DNA of 36,021 nucleotides, from assembly GCA_903892635.1 (NCBI GenBank), contig CAITJH010000070.1:1-36021 (forward strand). The letters are read 5' to 3'. A program made the translations under genes and the position numbers. The notes beneath the pieces are model-generated. The model searched no databases. It was not told the origin of the DNA and saw only the letters and a program-made list of their open reading frames with translations. Below, one piece after another: positions 31,843-36,021 of the stretch; positions within the stretch are counted from its first letter, which is position 1; each line of letters opens with the position of its first letter. This DNA is from an uncultured Actinomycetes bacterium. Its GTDB lineage: Bacteria > Actinomycetota > Actinomycetes > S36-B12 > UBA5976.

Positions 31843-33234
31843 ATGAGCGATGTAACTTTGCAGTTCCTAGGCGCCACCCACACTGTGACTGGTAGCCGTT
31901 TTTTAATCTCTACTGGAACGTCAAAAGTACTCATCGATGCCGGACTTTTCCAAGGAACAAACGAGATTCGGGCACTCAATTGGGAGCCATTCCCAACTAA
32001 AGCTTCAACAATAGACGCGATCATTCTGACTCATGCTCATCTTGATCACTGCGGCTACATTCCTTTACTAGTCAAGCAAGGTTTCACAGGAAAGATTTAC
32101 TGCACAACATTCACCCGCGATTTAGCTGAAGTCGTTCTATTAGATAGTGCACACATTCAAGAAGAAGATGCGAAGTATACGGACCGCAAGGGATACAGCT
32201 CGCATAAGCCGGCGCTTCCGTTGTACACAATCGAAGATGCTCAAAAAGCAATCAAGCAATTTGAACCGATTGATTTTCGCGTGAATCAAAATGTCGCCAC
32301 TGACGTTGCTGTTACTTTTCATCCAAGTGGCCATATTCTTGGCGCATCGTTTGCTGAAATAGCTGCGGCTGGCAAGACATTTCTTTTCACAGGAGATTTA
32401 GGACGACCACTCCATCCAGCACTCGTACCTCCTGATCCGATTCCTGCTGGACCGTTCTCAGCGATTGTTACAGAGTCAACCTATGGCGACCGCATTCATG
32501 AAACGCCAACGTCAGAATTTGCTGATGCAATCAACGCCACCATTAAGCGAGGCGGCATAATTCTGATCCCAGCCTTCGCGGTAGATCGCACTGAAGTAAT
32601 CCTGATGAAACTACGTGAACTCATTGAAAACAACACAATTCCACAAATACCGGTTTATGTTGATTCACCGATGGCGTTGGCGTCCCTCAAGTTTTACCGC
32701 GATGCTATCGATACTCGCTCGCCTGAAATTCGTCCTGACGTAGCAGATCAATGGGCGGGCCAAGATCCATTTGATGCTGGCAATCTTCACGAGATGCGCA
32801 CCGTTGAGGAATCAAAGAGCCTCAATGACATTCACTCACCCGCAATCATCGTGTCCGCTAGCGGAATGGCAAGCGGTGGTCGAGTTGTTCATCATCTTGC
32901 ACAACTGCTTCCCTTCGATAAGAACACCGTAATTCTGGTCGGCTATCAAGCAATCGGCACTCGTGGACGTTCACTAGGTGACGGCGCTGAACACGTCACT
33001 ATTCATGGCGAATCAGTTCCTGTCCGGGCTCAGATCGTCAAAGCCGAAGCATTTTCAGTTCATGCGGATGGTCAAGAACTCGAGGATTGGCTGAAGAAAA
33101 CTGAGAAGCCACACGCAGTTTACGTCGTTCACGGCGAGCCCGAGTCTGCAGATATTTTTGCAAAGCGGTTGCACAACGAATTGCAGTGGAATGCCATAGT
33201 TCCCGAACCAAACCAAACCGTCGCCATTAACTAA
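31843..33234 (+). CDS. Beta-CASP metallo-beta-lactamase-fold nuclease
   Basis: A 463-residue metallo-beta-lactamase-fold protein with a beta-CASP insert. Metal motif 2 is H64-A-H66-L-D68-H69; HPSGHILGASF and FTGDLGR are motifs 3 and 4; GGIILIPAFAVDRTEVIL, the YVDSPMA and IIVSASGMASGGRVVHHL segments belong to beta-CASP; FSVHADGQELEDW and VYVVHGEPESADIFA are the C-terminal histidine motifs. COG1236-type proteins of this kind are predicted RNA endo- or exonucleases related to CPSF73. The exact RNA target is unknown. It is probably leaderless and is followed after 24 nt by the ABC exporter genes. Confidence 0.9.
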   Translation: MSDVTLQFLGATHTVTGSRFLISTGTSKVLIDAGLFQGTNEIRALNWEPFPTKASTIDAIILTHAHLDHCGYIPLLVKQGFTGKIYCTTFTRDLAEVVLLDSAHIQEEDAKYTDRKGYSSHKPALPLYTIEDAQKAIKQFEPIDFRVNQNVATDVAVTFHPSGHILGASFAEIAAAGKTFLFTGDLGRPLHPALVPPDPIPAGPFSAIVTESTYGDRIHETPTSEFADAINATIKRGGIILIPAFAVDRTEVILMKLRELIENNTIPQIPVYVDSPMALASLKFYRDAIDTRSPEIRPDVADQWAGQDPFDAGNLHEMRTVEESKSLNDIHSPAIIVSASGMASGGRVVHHLAQLLPFDKNTVILVGYQAIGTRGRSLGDGAEHVTIHGESVPVRAQIVKAEAFSVHADGQELEDWLKKTEKPHAVYVVHGEPESADIFAKRLHNELQWNAIVPEPNQTVAIN

Positions 33235-33258
33235 CTAGACTCAATATATGGAAACAGT

Positions 33259-34992
33259 ATGCTAATCCGGCTACTCAAGGAGTACTTGCGTCCTTACCGT
33301 CAACAAGTTGCATTCGTAACTGTCTTGCTCTTGGTGCAATCGCTCGTAACGCTATATTTGCCAAGCTTGAATGCAGACCTAATTAATAACGGTGTTGCCA
33401 AAGGAAATGTCAGTTACATCTGGCACATCGGACTAGAGATGTTGGCAGCATCATTACTCGTCATGGCTACCTCAATCGTGATTGCCTACTTCAGCTCGAA
33501 AGCCTCAATGGCATTTGGTCGCGACATGCGTAAGGACGTTTTCGTTGCAGTAGAAAAGTTTTCGGCACGAGAACTTAACCTATTCGGTGCTCCTTCACTG
33601 ATTACTCGAAATACAAATGACGTTCAACAAATTCAAATGGTTCTATTCATGGGGTTAACCATGATGCTCAGTGCACCTATCACTGGCATAGGCGGAATCA
33701 TCATGGCGATTCACACCGACATGAAACTCTCTGGACTTTTGCTAATTAGCGTCCCTCTTATGAGCCTGATCATTTGGCTACTGCTTCGTCGAGTTGTGCC
33801 TTTATTTAGGGTCATGCAGGAGAAAATTGATCGAATCAACTTGATCTTGCGCGAACAAATTTCTGGTATCCGTGTCATCCGAGCCTTTGTGAAAACAAAA
33901 TACGAAGAGAAAAGATTCGATGCGGCTAATGAAGATCTAATGACCAATACCCTAAAGGTCAATAGAACTTTTGCCTTGATGTTTCCATCACTAACGTTGA
34001 TATTGAACTTGTCCAGTGTTGCTGTGATTTGGTTCGGTGGCCATCTAATTGATTCCGGAGCTATGCCGATCGGAAACCTCACCGCATTCTTGCAATACCT
34101 TATGCAAATTTTGATGTCGGTCATGATGGGCGTCATGATGTCGCTCATGATTCCTCGCGCTGCTACCAGTGCAGAACGAGTTGTAGCAGTTCTCGATACT
34201 CAATCGTCTGTTGTTGAATCCTCGGCACCAAAAACACCTTCTAGTCAGGTTGGAACCATTGAATTCAAAAGTGTTGAATTCCGTTATCCAGGAGCGGAAC
34301 AACCTATTCTCAGTGACATCACTTTCACAGCGCATCCAGGCCAGATAACCGCAATTGTAGGTAGTACGGGCAGTGGCAAATCGACACTTCTCAACCTCAT
34401 TGCTCGATTCATTGAAGTAACAAGCGGCGAAGTCATTATCGATGGCATAAATGTACGGGAACAATCGCTAGAAACTTTGTGGTCGCAAATTGCATTAGTC
34501 CCACAGAGATCCTTTCTTTTCGGCGGCACAGTTGCCAGTAACTTGCAATACGGTGATCGTGATGCGAGCGACGAGCAAATGTGGCGAGCACTAGAGATTG
34601 CACAGGCTCGAGATTTTGTAGCGGAAAAACCAGAAGGCTTACTCACCCCAATCGCTCAAGGCGGTACAAATCTTTCTGGTGGGCAACGTCAACGAGTTTC
34701 TATTGCGCGAGCAATAATTAAGAACGCGCCGATAATTTTGCTTGATGATAGTTTCTCAGCACTTGATTTCACCACTGATGCAAAACTCCGCGCATCTCTG
34801 CATGAATATGCAAGTCACGCAACGATGATTGTGGTGGCTCAGAGAATCAGCAGCATTTTGGGATCAGATCAAATCATCGTGCTCGATCAGGGGCACATCG
34901 CTGGGATTGGCACTCATCATGAACTTCTCAATTCATGTGCGGTCTATCGAGAAATCGTTTATTCCCAATTGAGCCCGGAGGAGGCCGCATGA
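33259..34992 (+). CDS. ABC exporter half-transporter with degenerate ATP site
   Basis: A 577-residue half-transporter: six helices (about residues 15-305), then the ATPase. Walker A GSTGSGKST lies at 368-376, the Q-loop Q is 416 and the signature LSGGQRQR starts at 472. The Walker B reads IILLDD, with D497 where active enzymes have the catalytic Glu, and the switch (H-loop) histidine is replaced by Gln (VVAQRIS, Q528). This is the pattern of the degenerate half of a heterodimeric multidrug-type exporter such as TM287/288 or MdlAB. It overlaps the next ABC gene by ATGA, so the two subunits are made together. The substrate is unknown. The ribosome site is weak (GGAAAC). Confidence 0.93.
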   Translation: MLIRLLKEYLRPYRQQVAFVTVLLLVQSLVTLYLPSLNADLINNGVAKGNVSYIWHIGLEMLAASLLVMATSIVIAYFSSKASMAFGRDMRKDVFVAVEKFSARELNLFGAPSLITRNTNDVQQIQMVLFMGLTMMLSAPITGIGGIIMAIHTDMKLSGLLLISVPLMSLIIWLLLRRVVPLFRVMQEKIDRINLILREQISGIRVIRAFVKTKYEEKRFDAANEDLMTNTLKVNRTFALMFPSLTLILNLSSVAVIWFGGHLIDSGAMPIGNLTAFLQYLMQILMSVMMGVMMSLMIPRAATSAERVVAVLDTQSSVVESSAPKTPSSQVGTIEFKSVEFRYPGAEQPILSDITFTAHPGQITAIVGSTGSGKSTLLNLIARFIEVTSGEVIIDGINVREQSLETLWSQIALVPQRSFLFGGTVASNLQYGDRDASDEQMWRALEIAQARDFVAEKPEGLLTPIAQGGTNLSGGQRQRVSIARAIIKNAPIILLDDSFSALDFTTDAKLRASLHEYASHATMIVVAQRISSILGSDQIIVLDQGHIAGIGTHHELLNSCAVYREIVYSQLSPEEAA

Positions 34993-36021
34993 GTTCGCGC
35001 GACAATGCTCCACGTCCAATGGGCGGACCAATGCGAGGCGCGATGGGCGCCATGCCTGTTGCTAAACCAAGAGACTTCAAGGGAACCATACGTCGACTTT
35101 TTAATGAAATTGCCAAAGAACGAAGAACGCTCAGTCTAGTTTTAGTTCTGATCACTACTAGCGTCACGCTCGGGGTGTTTGGTCCGAAGCTCTTGGGTCG
35201 CGCCACTAACTACATTTTCTATGGCTACCTTGGTCGAAACATTCCATCGAACGTCAGCAAAGACCAAGTTGTGCAGATGCTTCGCGCCAAAGGCGAAGAT
35301 CGCATGGCGGACATGCTTGCAAATAGTCCTGTCGTTCCGGGCGAAGGTATCAATTTTGATGCAGTACTTAATGTCATCCTGATAGTCATCGGGCTCTACG
35401 TTGTTTCAGCCTTCTTCATGTGGCTACAGGGCTACTTGATGGCTGGTGTTACCCAAAGAACTGTCTTCCGATTGCGCAGACAAGCTGAAGAAAAACTTGG
35501 CCGTTTACCTCTGTCGTATTTCGACACCCAATCGCGAGGCGATTTGTTGAGTCGCGTCACAAATGACATCGATAACATCGCAAGTTCCATGCAACAAGGG
35601 CTATCGCAAATACTCAACTCAATTCTGACTGTTGTTTCTGTTTTGCTCATGATGCTATGGATCAGTCCTGTACTGGCCCTTGTGTCACTTATTGCAATTC
35701 CGTTAAGCATGTTTGCCTCACTGCGCATTGCCAAACGTTCCCAGCGAGAATTTATCGAACAGTGGTCTTGGACTGGCAAGCTCAACGGGCACGTTGAAGA
35801 AATGCACACGGGTCACGCTTTGGTCAAAGTCTTTGGGCATCGCGAACAGGCTATTGCGGATTTCTCGACACTTAACGACAAGCTTTATGAATCGAGCTTT
35901 AAAGCTCAATTCATGTCAGGCATGATTCAGCCAGTTACTAACTTCATTTCGAATTTGATCTATGTCGCAATCTCGGTAATCGGTGGCTACAGAGTTGCCA
36001 CTGGCTCAATGACGCTTGGTG
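34989..36021 (+). CDS. ABC exporter half-transporter, second subunit (cut by window end)
   Basis: The reading frame starts at ATG 34989, overlapping the previous stop by 4 nt, and stays open to the window end (about 344 residues). The first 25 residues form a Met/Gly/Pro-rich cytosolic tail (DNAPRPMGGPMRGAMGAMPV). After it come the transmembrane helices and the coupling segments YFDTQSRGDLLSRVTNDIDN and GHVEEMHTGHALVKVFGHRE, typical of ABC exporters. An extracytosolic loop of about 45 residues after the first helix (NIPSNVSKDQVVQMLRAKGE) is longer than in the partner and is shared by this subfamily. The ATPase domain lies outside the window; it is expected to carry the functional Glu and His. 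Confidence 0.92.
   Translation, partial: MSSRDNAPRPMGGPMRGAMGAMPVAKPRDFKGTIRRLFNEIAKERRTLSLVLVLITTSVTLGVFGPKLLGRATNYIFYGYLGRNIPSNVSKDQVVQMLRAKGEDRMADMLANSPVVPGEGINFDAVLNVILIVIGLYVVSAFFMWLQGYLMAGVTQRTVFRLRRQAEEKLGRLPLSYFDTQSRGDLLSRVTNDIDNIASSMQQGLSQILNSILTVVSVLLMMLWISPVLALVSLIAIPLSMFASLRIAKRSQREFIEQWSWTGKLNGHVEEMHTGHALVKVFGHREQAIADFSTLNDKLYESSFKAQFMSGMIQPVTNFISNLIYVAISVIGGYRVATGSMTLG

Overview
The window looks like a chromosomal stretch of a moderate-GC (roughly half G+C), streamlined actinobacterium. The evidence is the block RNase H / zinc-ribbon protein / AhpE-type peroxiredoxin / DUF3052 / homodimeric aceE / PucR-type FasR-like regulator / fabD-fabH-acpP-fabF-accD / DUF3145, which as I recall it is arranged much as in Streptomyces and partly as in Mycobacterium (Rv2228c-Rv2247 region). 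Genes are packed with 1-4 nt overlaps and very short gaps, and many operon heads appear to be leaderless. A planktonic acI-like lineage would fit, but that is inference.

Layout. 1-3759: the 5' part of argG and an overlapping DsbA/FrnE-type oxidoreductase on the minus strand, a divergent cupin, then (minus) an aminotransferase coupled to a D-2-hydroxyacid dehydrogenase. 4032-6450: an MFS exporter and three small proteins of the DUF2200, YCII and DUF1905 families. 6452-6831: RNase P RNA (rnpB, minus). 6866-8982: a YtcJ-like amidohydrolase and an Lrp/AsnC regulator. 8983-10942: a minus-strand operon of zinc-ribbon coiled-coil protein, RNase H and YaaA. 11009-12106: a LigB/DODA-type dioxygenase behind a textbook promoter and an 18-bp palindromic operator, then tRNA-Val(UAC) with its own promoter and terminator. 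12167-13087: peroxiredoxin and DUF3052.

The core, 13233-23410 on the plus strand, joins pyruvate oxidation to fatty-acid synthesis: aceE makes acetyl-CoA, AccD is the carboxyltransferase that yields malonyl-CoA, FabD loads malonyl onto ACP, FabH starts and FabF elongates the chain, and the FasR-like regulator sits just upstream of fabD next to two inverted repeats. FabD here is long: it carries a C-terminal biotinyl/lipoyl-like domain in which the modified lysine is replaced by arginine. This is the most unusual protein in the window. A strong bidirectional terminator separates accD from the convergent DUF3145 gene, whose leader can fold into a long hairpin hiding its ribosome-binding site.

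The right part, 24130-36021, is metabolic and accessory: a haem-dependent N-demethylase homologue (DUF3445), a PAP2 membrane protein, an operon GNAT acyltransferase / N-succinylamino-acid racemase-type enolase / SDR / TSUP permease, a dimethylglycine-oxidase-like flavoprotein, a beta-CASP metallo-beta-lactamase-fold nuclease, and a heterodimeric ABC exporter whose second subunit runs off the end. I saw no insertion sequence, prophage gene or CRISPR array. No gap without a gene exceeds about 300 bases.
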